Positions 1 through 6,923 of a stretch of 20,937 nucleotides of DNA are shown here, piece by piece; position 1 is the first letter of the stretch, and each line of letters begins with the position of its first letter. The notes beneath the pieces are model-generated. The model saw only the letters and a list, made by a program, of their open reading frames with translations, searched no databases and was not told where the DNA came from. The stretch comes from Bacillota bacterium. GTDB lineage: Bacteria; Bacillota; Sulfobacillia; JAJZYS01; JAJYTV01. The translations under genes were made by a program, and so were the position numbers. The stretch is taken from positions 1-20,937 of the forward strand of contig JAJYNV010000209.1 in assembly GCA_021786135.1 (NCBI GenBank), read 5' to 3'.

Positions 1-116
1 AGGTCATCCTGTTCGGTTCCGTGGCCGAGAGACGGGATTCCTTCAGCAGTGACCTGGACCTCGTCGCCATCTCCGAGGCCGTGCGGGACGTGCCCTTCCA
101 CCTCCGGACAGCGTAA
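1..116 (+). pseudogene. Nucleotidyltransferase (MNT-like) N-terminal fragment
   Basis: An open frame runs in from the left edge and ends at TAA (114-116). It contains FGSVAERRDSFSSDLDLVAI, which matches the GS-X10-DxD signature of minimal nucleotidyltransferases (NTP_transf_2 family, often the antitoxin half of HEPN/MNT modules). The domain normally continues for 60 or more residues. Here it stops about 17 residues after the DxD, and a repeat block resembling an insertion-sequence end begins about 14 bases later. Reading past the TAA in frame gives ALARL, so a nonsense change such as GAA to TAA is a plausible cause of the truncation. No HEPN partner is visible. The upstream part lies outside the window. 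Confidence 0.6.
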
Positions 117-129
117 GCACTCGCGCGGT

Positions 130-200
130 TGTCCATTCCGGCCAAACCGGCAGGCTAGTCCGGATGAATCCGGCCACCGGGACCGGACAAACCGGCCACC
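130..200. mobile_element. Tandem 22-23 bp repeats, probable IS21-type terminus
   Basis: Three tandem units each have CCGG, 5-6 A/T-rich bases, then CCGG followed by CCACC or CAGG. They begin at 138, 160 and 183, a spacing of 22-23 bp. On the minus strand the units read like GGTGGCCGG-N5-CCGG. Repeated GGCCGG boxes of this kind are known at the ends of IS21-family elements, and the outer edge begins TGTCC at 130-134. No istA or istB frame is present, so this would be a solo end. The family assignment is from memory of such termini and is tentative. Confidence 0.45.
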
Positions 201-245
201 CAAAACGGCTGAAAGCAGCCACCTTGCGGCAAGTGACGAGAGGGG

Positions 246-263
246 CGGCGCCGAAAGGCGCCG
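246..263. other. Perfect 7-bp hairpin with GAAA loop
   Basis: CGGCGCC (246-252), GAAA (253-256) and GGCGCCG (257-263) form a perfect stem closed by a GNRA-type tetraloop on the plus strand. It sits at the distal end of the transposase remnant, next to the repeat block. No T-run follows on either side. It may be a leftover IS sub-terminal structure or simply a GC-rich palindrome. Confidence 0.3.
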
Positions 264-767
264 ATGGCTCGGGATCGGGGTCCGGGAGAAGCGCAGGAGG
301 CCGCCTGCTTGCCCGGGCTGATCTTGCCCACCTCGAGCCACACATCCTCGGCGAAGGCGGCCGCCTTCGTCTGCTAGGGCGTAGACGCTCGGCAGGCGAG
401 AGATGAAGCGTCAACGCAGCTCTGCGATGCGCTCGAGGTTCGTCCGTGGAATCATCTGGGCGTCGCCAACGCAGATGAGCCTCTTTACATCCTCCGCGTC
501 GAGCTGCCGCGACAGGGCTTCGGGCGTCTCGAAGTTCCAGGCTTTTCCGAGGAGTTGCCCGAGAGCACCTAGCCGAACATCGGCATGCCCAGCCCCACGC
601 TCACCCCGCTGGCTGGAGATGCTTGGAATGCACCCGATCATTCTCCTTGGCGTGCCCAAAGGTGATCTCGATCGCGCGGTCCTCCGTCAGGTACTCACCC
701 CAGACCAAGACCGTCGTTGTGTCCGTCCTTAGCGCTCCCTCCAGCTGGATCTTCCACCGCAGGCGCA

Positions 768-792
768 GGGGGCCGCCCCAACGGCGGCCCCC
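768..792. other. Perfect 10-bp GC hairpin
   Basis: GGGGGCCGCC (768-777) and GGCGGCCCCC (783-792) form a perfect 10-bp inverted repeat around a 5-base loop. It lies just upstream, in minus-strand terms, of the first recognisable transposase motif. There is no T-run, so factor-independent termination is uncertain. A structure in an IS leader that limits read-through into the transposase is another possibility. Confidence 0.4.
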
Positions 793-996
793 GAATGGCT
801 TCGGGCGGCTCTCCCGGATTTCAGGAGTGCGTGATGCCGTGCGGTCTGGACGACTTGTTCAAAATGATCCACCGACGGAATCCCCAAAAAGAGTTGCAAG
901 AGAGATCATCGAGCGCCGGCTGACGGAGAATCGGATCGTAGATGCATGGCCGCAGGTTCAAGTGGTATACGGGTAGTCGGTTACCTGGCGAGACTT

Positions 997-1497
997 CTAC
1001 AATTTCACCCAATAACGGCACGTTCCGTTCACGGCAGCCTCCAGTAGTCCGTTGTTTACTTCAATGACCTTCCTGGACGGGGTGTTGTCCTCATTAACCG
1101 TCAGGAGAACCTCTGAGATCCCTTTGGCTTTGGCTTTTTTCAGGAGCTCCTTCAGGATGATGGTCCCATAGCCTTTCCCTCGCTCGGAAGGCCTGATTGC
1201 GTAGCCAATGTGCCCTCCAGATATTCTGAGGTTATCGTTCAGGTAATGTCTCAACTTGCCCATGCCCACAAGTCTTCCGCCAACGGTCAGCCAGTATGTC
1301 GTTTGTGGCACGTACTTCCCATCTAAGTTTATGCCATTGGCAACTTCGCGTTGCCGCGTCAAATAGTCAGGAAACTGATCGAATGTAATGGCATGCGCAA
1401 CATTCATGAAACCATTTTCGTCGGCCGGGATATCTTTCAGCATTTCAAATATGTCCATGCCATCGCTTGCATTCAATTCACAAAGCATAATTTCCAT
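997..1497 (-). CDS. GNAT family N-acetyltransferase
   Basis: This protein of about 166 residues transfers an acetyl group from acetyl-CoA to an amine; the substrate cannot be told from sequence. The acetyl-CoA pyrophosphate loop is visible as RPSERGKGYG, followed by the alpha-3 helix (TIILKELLKKAKAKG), the strand EVLLTVNEDN and the NTPSRKVIE segment typical of motif B. Two in-frame ATGs compete: 1497, and 1488, which has GAGG nine bases upstream and is slightly better placed. The frame is open further upstream but carries no GNAT-like sequence there. Base composition and codons (many AAA, ATT, TTT) are clearly more AT-rich than the neighbours. With the IS remnants next door this suggests lateral acquisition. 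It diverges from the binding-protein gene. Confidence 0.85.
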   Translation of the reverse strand: MEIMLCELNASDGMDIFEMLKDIPADENGFMNVAHAITFDQFPDYLTRQREVANGINLDGKYVPQTTYWLTVGGRLVGMGKLRHYLNDNLRISGGHIGYAIRPSERGKGYGTIILKELLKKAKAKGISEVLLTVNEDNTPSRKVIEVNNGLLEAAVNGTCRYWVKL

Positions 1498-1819
1498 CCT
1501 CGCACCATCCAAAACAGAAGTTTCCCCTAGAATAAGACTGGGGCAGGTTCGACGCAAGGTTGGTGCGTCGTTCGCTCTGGGGGCATGGACGGACCGCTGC
1601 TCGCGGTACCGCGCGGACCACCTTGTTGCGCCTCTTTGCAAGTAAGCCTAGGGTCACGCGATTTTGTCCGAAATTCAGTACTTCCCAAACTAACGGTTCT
1701 GGGGTAGGGTGGTATTGGCAAACCAGGGGGAGAATGCGGCGGGCGGAGCCGATAGGCGACGCTGCCAGCAGTTCTCTCCCTGTGCTTTGCTGAGAAAAGC
1801 GCGACGAGGAGGCGGCAGA
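1498..1819. other. Divergent intergenic region, GNAT / binding protein
   Basis: No convincing gene lies in this 322-base gap. It holds a candidate minus-strand promoter for the acetyltransferase (1529-1557) and a minus-strand segment at 1587-1631 that partly resembles the T-box antiterminator. It also contains the leader of the binding protein, ending in a GAGGAGG Shine-Dalgarno at 1806-1812. No clear plus-strand -35/-10 pair was found. Confidence 0.5.
1529..1557 (-). promoter_or_regulatory. Candidate promoter of the GNAT gene
   Basis: On the minus strand TTGCGT (-35, 1552-1557) is followed after exactly 17 bases by TATTCT (-10, 1529-1534), each keeping three to four consensus positions. It would start transcription about 30 bases before the coding region. 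Only sequence resemblance supports it. Confidence 0.35.
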
Positions 1820-3496
1820 TTGAACAGGATCCTGGTCAGGTCGGGCCGACTGGTACTCGCAGCTATCGCGGCGTTGTCCACCGCTCTCATGCTAAGTTAC
1901 GGGGCAGTATCTGCGCAGGCGGCTGCATCGCCACACGGAACGCTCCACTATGCCGAGAACAGCAGCATTCCGACGCTTGACCCCGCCTCTTGGAGCGGCG
2001 TAACCGAGCAGCGGCCGATGTCGATGATCTACGACACGCTGGTGGAGTACAACCAAACGAACACCGGGCTGCATCCGGCACTGGCATCGAACTACACCGT
2101 CTCTCCGAACGGGCTTGTCTACACGTTCCACCTGCGGCCCGGCGTCATCTTCTCGAACGGCGATCCGGTCACCGCGGCAGATGTCATCTACAGCCTCAAC
2201 CGCATCACTTCGAGCGATCCGCTTGGGGCAGGTGCGGCACCATACAGCGGTGCATACTCCGATATCGTCGGCTTCCAACAGTGGATGAAGAGCGGCAAGA
2301 CTGCGGAAGTGGGTCAGCCAGGGCTGTCCGGTGTGACTTCGCCTGCTCCTGGAGTCGTCCAGATTACGTTGGCATCGCCTCAACCGTATTTCCTCAACGA
2401 GATGGCGCTCTCGTCCGCGGACGTCCTGGACCCAAGTATTGTGGCGAAGTACGGAAAGAACTACGAACTGCACGCCATTGGCACAGGACCGTACAAGCTG
2501 CTCTACTGGCACCAGGGCTCTCAGATGGCGCTCGTTCCGAACTTGACCTCATGGCGCGGCGTCCCCTCGATCGCCAAGATCCTCATCGACGAGAACGTAA
2601 ACTCCGACTTGCAGCTGCTTCGCTTCGAGAAGGGCGAGTATGACCTAATGAACGGCCCGCTGCCCTCGGAGATTTACGCCAAGATCCTGGCGGACCCGAG
2701 CTTACACAAGCTGTACCAAACGGCCCCGATGAACGGCGTCCTCTACTTTGCGTTCAACTACACGAAGCCGCCCTTCAACAACCTCGACATGCGGCTTGCG
2801 GTGAACTATGCCGTGAACAAGGCGATGCTCGTGCGCGACATCACCAATGGCCGTGCCACCATCATGTCGCAGCCGGTGCCACCGCTCATTGCGGGCTACA
2901 ACAAGGCCCTGCAGCCGTACCCCTACAATCCGACGAAGGCTAGGCAGCTTCTCAAAGCTGCCGGCTACAAGGGGCAGCCGATCTACCTGATCTACCCGAG
3001 CCAGACGCAAGACCGCATCCGCATGGCGGAGATGATCCAGCAGAACCTCAAGGCGGTCGGCATGAACGTGCAGATCCAGGGCATCTCGCAGTGGACGGCG
3101 TTCAACGACGAGGAGTACAACCCGAAGGGCAGCTGGAACATGGCTTGGTACGACTGGTGGCAGGACTACCCCGACGCGCAGGACTTCCTCGAGAATCTCC
3201 TCGGCACCGAGATGTTCAACGGCACCAACGTCGGCAACTGGACGAACCCGCAGTTCCAGAAGCTTGTCGACACCGCGGACAGCTTGCCGCCTTCGGAGAA
3301 CGCCCAGCGCGTGACGGACTATCAGCAGGCCGAGGTCATCGCGCACAACCAGGCGCCGTGGCTGTTCATCTACACGCTGTGGCAGGATGACCTCGTGCAG
3401 CCTTGGGTCCAGCCGCAGGGAACGCACAGCGACCTGATGCTATATCTGCACCCCGTGCTTACAACCCAGTTCAATTACCTCAGGACGACGCATTAG
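1820..3496 (+). CDS. ABC transporter substrate-binding protein, family 5 (peptide/nickel type)
   Basis: This is a 558-residue extracytoplasmic solute-binding protein of the DppA/OppA/NikA family (SBP_bac_5). The start is TTG 1820, seven bases after GAGGAGG; the frame is open upstream but lacks such a site. Residues 1-36 form a signal peptide with basic N-terminus, hydrophobic core and an AQA-AA cleavage region. Family landmarks include TLDPASW near the mature N-terminus, LHPALASNYTVSPNGLVYTF, NGDPVTAADVIYSLNR, AIGTGPYKL, and the C-terminal DWWQDYPDAQDFLENLL. No lipobox cysteine is present, although relatives in monoderm bacteria are usually lipoproteins, so this one is either freely secreted or retained in another way. 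No permease or ATPase genes adjoin it. Substrate could be oligopeptides, nickel or another small solute. Confidence 0.92.
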   Translation: MNRILVRSGRLVLAAIAALSTALMLSYGAVSAQAAASPHGTLHYAENSSIPTLDPASWSGVTEQRPMSMIYDTLVEYNQTNTGLHPALASNYTVSPNGLVYTFHLRPGVIFSNGDPVTAADVIYSLNRITSSDPLGAGAAPYSGAYSDIVGFQQWMKSGKTAEVGQPGLSGVTSPAPGVVQITLASPQPYFLNEMALSSADVLDPSIVAKYGKNYELHAIGTGPYKLLYWHQGSQMALVPNLTSWRGVPSIAKILIDENVNSDLQLLRFEKGEYDLMNGPLPSEIYAKILADPSLHKLYQTAPMNGVLYFAFNYTKPPFNNLDMRLAVNYAVNKAMLVRDITNGRATIMSQPVPPLIAGYNKALQPYPYNPTKARQLLKAAGYKGQPIYLIYPSQTQDRIRMAEMIQQNLKAVGMNVQIQGISQWTAFNDEEYNPKGSWNMAWYDWWQDYPDAQDFLENLLGTEMFNGTNVGNWTNPQFQKLVDTADSLPPSENAQRVTDYQQAEVIAHNQAPWLFIYTLWQDDLVQPWVQPQGTHSDLMLYLHPVLTTQFNYLRTTH

Positions 3497-3506
3497 ACGA
3501 ACGCAT

Positions 3507-3543
3507 CGGCGCCCCGGCGGCCCGCATGGCAGCCGGGGCGCCG
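3507..3543. terminator. Hairpin terminator after the binding-protein gene
   Basis: CGGCGCCCCGGC (3507-3518) and GCCGGGGCGCCG (3532-3543) form a perfect 12-bp stem with a 13-base loop, starting 10 bases after the stop codon. The downstream sequence is only modestly T-rich (GATTTGCGTGTTGTTG). It lies between convergent genes. Confidence 0.65.
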
Positions 3544-3582
3544 CGATTTGCGTGTTGTTGCCCCCGCTGGCTGCACTGCAGA

Positions 3583-3615
3583 GCGCCCAGGAGGCGAGAA
3601 TCGCCGCCTGGGCGC
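3583..3615. terminator. Hairpin terminator after the chemoreceptor gene
   Basis: GCGCCCAG (3583-3590) pairs with CTGGGCGC (3608-3615), and the stem extends inward through 3591-3597 and 3601-3607 with one mismatch, leaving a GAA loop. It begins about 30 bases beyond the chemoreceptor stop codon on the minus strand. No T-run follows, as is common in GC-rich genomes. Confidence 0.55.
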
Positions 3616-3644
3616 CGCCACCGCATGGCGTGGCCGATGCCGCG

Positions 3645-5522
3645 CTACGCCAGGCGGAACTGCTCCACGAGCTGACGGAGCTCGCGCGCCGTACCCGCCA
3701 GGTTGCTCGCGCTGGCGCTGATCTCCTCGACCGACGCCCCCACTTCCTCCGTCGTCGCGGTAACCTCCTCGACCGATGCAGCCGTCTCGGCAGAGATGGC
3801 CGCCACGCTCTGGACGCTGTCGCCGACGCGGTTGCTGAAGCTGGACATTTCCTCGGTCGCCGCCAGGTTCTCCTCCGTGACGCTGGCGACTTCGTCGACG
3901 GACGAGACCGCCGCCTCGACGTTGGCGGCCACCTCCTCCGCCGCGGCCGAGATGGACTGCACGTAGCCATGGGTGCGTCGCATCGTCTCGAGGATCCTCT
4001 CGAGCGCCTTGCCCGCCCGATCGGCGATCTCGGTGCCGGTCTCCACTTCGCGGCTGCCTGCGTTCATCGCCTCCACCGTAGCCGATACCTCGCTGCGGAT
4101 GGCGTCGATCAGCTGGGTGATCTCCTTCGCCGCCTGGTTGGAGCTCTCCGCGAGTTTGCGCACTTCGTCCGCAACAACCGCGAAGCCCTTGCCGTGCTCG
4201 CCCGCCCTGGCTGCCTCGATGGCCGCATTGAGCGCGAGGAGGTTGGTCTGGTCGGCGATGCCGCTGATCACGGCCACGATCTCGCCGATGCGCTGGGACG
4301 ACGTGCCGAGAACGAGGACGCGCTTTGCTGCGCGCTGGGTGGTCTCGCGGATCCGCCCCATGCCGGTGACGGCATCCCTCACGTCGCTGCCGCCGCCCTC
4401 GGCGGCTTGGAGCGCCTCAGATGCCGCGACGGAGACCTCCTGAGCCGAGCGCGCCACGTCCTGGATAGCCGCGGCCATCTGCTTGATCGTTCCGGACACC
4501 ACGCCGACGTTCTGAGCCTGGTCCTGGGCTCCGCGCGACACCTGAACAATGCCCGAGCGCAACTGCTCGACCACGGCGACCGTCTCCTCGGCGCTCGTGG
4601 ACTGGTTAGCGGCGCCGGTCGCGACCTGCTGCACTGCGAGCGTGATCTGCTGCGACGCAGTGGCGACCTGGCTCGCGGCACCTGCCACCTCGTCGCTCAC
4701 GGTGGACACCGTCTGCGCGGAGCGCGCGATCTGCCCGAGCAGGGCCCGCAGGTCGGCGCTCATCTTGTTGAAGGCAAGCGCGAGCTCGCCGACCTCATCC
4801 TGGCTGCTGATCGTGATGTCGCCGAGGGTGAGGTCGCCCGAGGCAATGGCCGCCGCCCGGCGCCGGATGGCGTCGAGGCTGCCCACCAACCAGCGGCTGA
4901 AGTAGATGCTGACGAGGATGCCGAGGACGATCGCGATGAAACCGGTGATCAGCATGAAGGAGTCCGCGAACCGGATCTGCGCGTCCAACGCCGTGGACTG
5001 GCGGCTGATGTTCGCCTTGGCATCGGAGAGGAGCTGAGAGAGGTCGTGGCCGATCCGGCTGCTGACGTTCAGATTCCCGACCGTCTGGACGTAGACCGCC
5101 TGCGTGTTCTTGCCGGCCAGGACGTCGGCATGGACTTGTGTCGCCAGGGCATCGTACACCGCTACGTCCCCACGCAGGCTGCGCACGGTGGTTTTTAGGG
5201 ACTGCGCGCCCGGCGTCGAGAGCAGCTGCCCGAGATCCGTGTCCAGACTTCTGCGGTACTGCATGGCCTGGGCATACGTCGGAGCGATCAGAGAGCGGTT
5301 CGCGCTCGCCACAGCGGCCATCATGTTGAGCTGGCCGTCGTAGCCCAGGAAGTCCGAGTTGACCGCATTGGCGATCTCCGCGACGCGGCTCACGCTATAG
5401 AGCGCCATCGCGTCGGACTGCGTCGTCCCGAGCGCGATACGCGCGTAGACCACGCCGGCGGCGATCCCCAGGAGCAGCATGCCCGTGATGAGTAGCAGTT
5501 CGGCCATCAGCCGTACGCGCAT
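3645..5522 (-). CDS. Methyl-accepting chemotaxis protein
   Basis: This 625-residue transmembrane chemoreceptor signals to CheA/CheW. Order: short cytoplasmic N-terminus, TM1 (about 6-30), extracytoplasmic helical sensor of about 160 residues resembling 4HB_MCP (31-187), TM2 (188-210), HAMP (about 211-265), and a long coiled-coil signalling domain. The hairpin tip is well conserved at about 423-461 (DQTNLLALNAAIEAARAGE, then GKGFAVVADEVRKLAE). Long runs of Ala/Ser/Glu/Val heptads flank it, and the tail has no CheR-docking pentapeptide. Start ATG 5522 is chosen because AAGGA lies about 10 bases upstream and the basic stretch runs straight into TM1; a GTG at 5567 in the same frame lacks a good ribosome site. 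No che genes are nearby, so it is an orphan receptor of unknown ligand. Confidence 0.95.
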   Translation of the reverse strand: MRVRLMAELLLITGMLLLGIAAGVVYARIALGTTQSDAMALYSVSRVAEIANAVNSDFLGYDGQLNMMAAVASANRSLIAPTYAQAMQYRRSLDTDLGQLLSTPGAQSLKTTVRSLRGDVAVYDALATQVHADVLAGKNTQAVYVQTVGNLNVSSRIGHDLSQLLSDAKANISRQSTALDAQIRFADSFMLITGFIAIVLGILVSIYFSRWLVGSLDAIRRRAAAIASGDLTLGDITISSQDEVGELALAFNKMSADLRALLGQIARSAQTVSTVSDEVAGAASQVATASQQITLAVQQVATGAANQSTSAEETVAVVEQLRSGIVQVSRGAQDQAQNVGVVSGTIKQMAAAIQDVARSAQEVSVAASEALQAAEGGGSDVRDAVTGMGRIRETTQRAAKRVLVLGTSSQRIGEIVAVISGIADQTNLLALNAAIEAARAGEHGKGFAVVADEVRKLAESSNQAAKEITQLIDAIRSEVSATVEAMNAGSREVETGTEIADRAGKALERILETMRRTHGYVQSISAAAEEVAANVEAAVSSVDEVASVTEENLAATEEMSSFSNRVGDSVQSVAAISAETAASVEEVTATTEEVGASVEEISASASNLAGTARELRQLVEQFRLA

Positions 5523-5965
5523 TCCGCATGCATCCTTTCCTACCTGGGACTCATCGGGATTGGCCACGCGCTCGGAACAGGGGTGCGCGGCCGTGCAGGG
5601 CCCGGCAGGGAGAGAGCCCTCGGTTCGTCAGTCAGCGACTTCCATTCGCGCTTTCATCTATCAAAGTATCGGGCCCACAAAAATACCCCGCGCATCCCCT
5701 TAGCCTGGACATTAACCTGCGCTAAACAGGGCGTTGGCAGGGAGTTATACATGAACTTCAAAGGTCCTGCCGCTCGATGCCGCTGGCGTTGGTGCATCGC
5801 GTCGGACGCCGAAAGAACTGGAGCCAGCGTCTCGAGAAAGTTTGCCTGCCTCAGAGGGCAGGAAAGGTCGAGGAGCCACAAGGGACGGCAGTGCTGAGTA
5901 CCACGGCATCCGCTCCGGTGGCCGGCCGGGAGATCCATGGCCCATCCGTCTGTCAAGGTGCGTTA

Positions 5966-5995
5966 TTGACATACGTTCGTAAACGGCGGTATGCT
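5966..5995 (+). promoter_or_regulatory. Sigma-70-type promoter of the Fe-S ATPase operon
   Basis: A perfect TTGACA (5966-5971) is followed after 18 bases by TATGCT (5990-5995), about 55 bases before the ATG at 6051. CATAC (5970-5974) and GTATG (5989-5993) form an inverted repeat overlapping the -35 and -10, and CGTATG recurs at 6015-6020. These half-sites could bind a repressor. Confidence 0.75.
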
Positions 5996-6004
5996 CCGTC
6001 CTGT

Positions 6005-6029
6005 GGATAATGGTCGTATGTCCATATCC
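6005..6029 (+). promoter_or_regulatory. Leader inverted repeat before the first ATPase
   Basis: GGATAATGG (6005-6013) pairs with CCATATCC (6022-6029) apart from one bulged A, around an 8-base loop that contains CGTATG. The predicted transcription start is near 6002, so the hairpin would form at the very 5' end of the mRNA, or act as an operator in DNA. Confidence 0.45.
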
Positions 6030-6050
6030 ATCAAAGCGGAGGGAGAGGCT

Positions 6051-6923
6051 ATGAGACTGGCCATCCTCAGCGGCAAGGGCGGCACCGGGAAGACGACGGT
6101 GGCGGTGAACCTCGCCGTGGCGCTCGCCTCCGCACACCCCACGTCCTACGCCGATTACGACGTCGAGGAGCCGAACGGCTTCATCTTTCTCCAGCCGGCA
6201 ATCGCGGGCACGCACACCGTGACATCGCCGTATCCCGTGATCGGCGAGGGATGCGAGCCGTGCGGTGTGTGCAGCGCAGCGTGCACCTGGCATGCGCTGG
6301 CGGAGGTCGGAGGGCGCGTCCTCGTGTTTCCGGAGATCTGCCACGGCTGTGGCACCTGCACGCTCGCGTGCCCGCATGGAGCCATCCGTGAGGCGGAACG
6401 CAACATCGGTGCGCTTCGGGCAGGAACAGCGGCGCAGGGCCTCATGTGCTTCGAGGGCATCCTGCAGGAGGGCGAGACGCTCTCCACGACCGTCATTCGG
6501 CGTCTCCGCGACCTGGCTGAGGGCGACGCGGGAAAGGACGCCCGTGGGCACTTCGTCGTCGCGGACTGCCCGCCGGGGAGCTCGTGCGAGGTGATGCACG
6601 CCGCGGAGCGCAGCGACCTCGTCATCCTCGTGGCGGAGCCGACGGTGTTCGGTCTGCACGACCTGAAGGTCGCGGTGCAGCTCGTGCGCCACCTCGGACT
6701 GCCCGCCGTGGTCTTCATCAACAAGGACGACGGCTCGGGTCTCATCGACCGCTATGCGGCGGAGGCGGAACTGCCGATCCTCGGGCGGCTTCCGTTCGAC
6801 CTCGACATCGCCCGCATCTCCGCCCACGGCGAGCTTCTCATGGAGGATGCGCGCTATAAGGGCACCTTCGTGGAACTCGCGGAAGCGGTTCTCGCCGAGG
6901 CGGAGAGGGGCGAGATGGCATGA
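6051..6923 (+). CDS. MinD/Mrp-type ATPase with inserted ferredoxin domain (first of pair)
   Basis: This 290-residue P-loop ATPase belongs to the MinD/Mrp/NBP35 branch. The deviant Walker A with signature lysine is GKGGTGKTT (8-16), switch I is DYDVEEPN (35-42) and switch II is DCPPGSS (172-178). Between the switches sits a 2[4Fe-4S] ferredoxin module: cysteines 68, 71, 74, 78 and 97, 100, 103, 107, the second set followed by Pro. Family members of this architecture occur as adjacent pairs and are thought to load or move Fe-S or metal clusters using ATP; no reaction is proven here. The ATG at 6051 has GGAGGGAG just upstream. Its stop overlaps the next start by four bases (ATGA), so the pair is translationally coupled. 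An Orp-type cluster ATPase is the closest named counterpart. Confidence 0.93.
   Translation: MRLAILSGKGGTGKTTVAVNLAVALASAHPTSYADYDVEEPNGFIFLQPAIAGTHTVTSPYPVIGEGCEPCGVCSAACTWHALAEVGGRVLVFPEICHGCGTCTLACPHGAIREAERNIGALRAGTAAQGLMCFEGILQEGETLSTTVIRRLRDLAEGDAGKDARGHFVVADCPPGSSCEVMHAAERSDLVILVAEPTVFGLHDLKVAVQLVRHLGLPAVVFINKDDGSGLIDRYAAEAELPILGRLPFDLDIARISAHGELLMEDARYKGTFVELAEAVLAEAERGEMA

Larger units (their letters stand above)
240..800 (-). pseudogene. Degenerate IS1634/IS4-like DDE transposase
   Basis: Several minus-strand fragments in different frames together resemble one IS1634-type transposase. At about 601-800 the frame reads DTTTVLVWGEY followed by ITFGHAKENDR, like the first catalytic Asp region and the GHSKDHRPDLKQ segment, and then hits TGA at 601-603. 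At 411-659 a second frame contains VGDAQMIPRTNLERI, like the VGD/ADS...NL region around the second Asp, and stops at TGA 411-413. The same frame continues past that stop with RFISRLPSVYAL, a typical next block. A further shift gives VWLEVGKISPGKQAA near 280-345. The gene therefore has at least two frameshifts, one in-frame stop and probably an internal deletion, and cannot make a working enzyme. Confidence 0.6.
5523..6050. other. Divergent intergenic region, chemoreceptor / Fe-S ATPase operon
   Basis: I find no convincing coding region in these 528 bases; the open frames present show no family resemblance. The right end holds a strong promoter (5966-5995) and leader hairpin (6005-6029) for the downstream operon. 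A small perfect stem, CCTGCC (5845-5850) with GGCAGG (5857-5862), sits in the middle, with GGAGC near 5820 and GCTCC near 5910 able to close it at a distance. Since that segment is upstream of the mapped promoter it is not part of the operon leader. A chemoreceptor promoter was not identified. Confidence 0.5.

Noticed and set aside
130..200. CRISPR array, from the regular repeats
   Set aside because: Units are 22-23 bp with almost no spacer between them and there are only three; no cas gene is present.
821..1021. A 66-codon minus-strand open frame overlapping the end of the acetyltransferase gene
   Set aside because: No recognisable motif, no ribosome site and overlap with a well-supported gene.
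3552..5198. A 548-codon open frame on the plus strand opposite the chemoreceptor gene
   Set aside because: It is a mirror of GC-rich codons in the real minus-strand chemoreceptor; its product is Arg/His/Asp-rich with no recognisable domain.
5666..5673. CCCGATAC on the minus strand as a sigma-28 (flagellar) -10 for the chemoreceptor
   Set aside because: No TAAA -35 element at the required spacing was found upstream.
5815..5915. Tetrahydrofolate riboswitch, suggested by GCATCCGCTCC near 5905
   Set aside because: Only the closing segment matches; the conserved core sequences are missing, and no folate gene follows.
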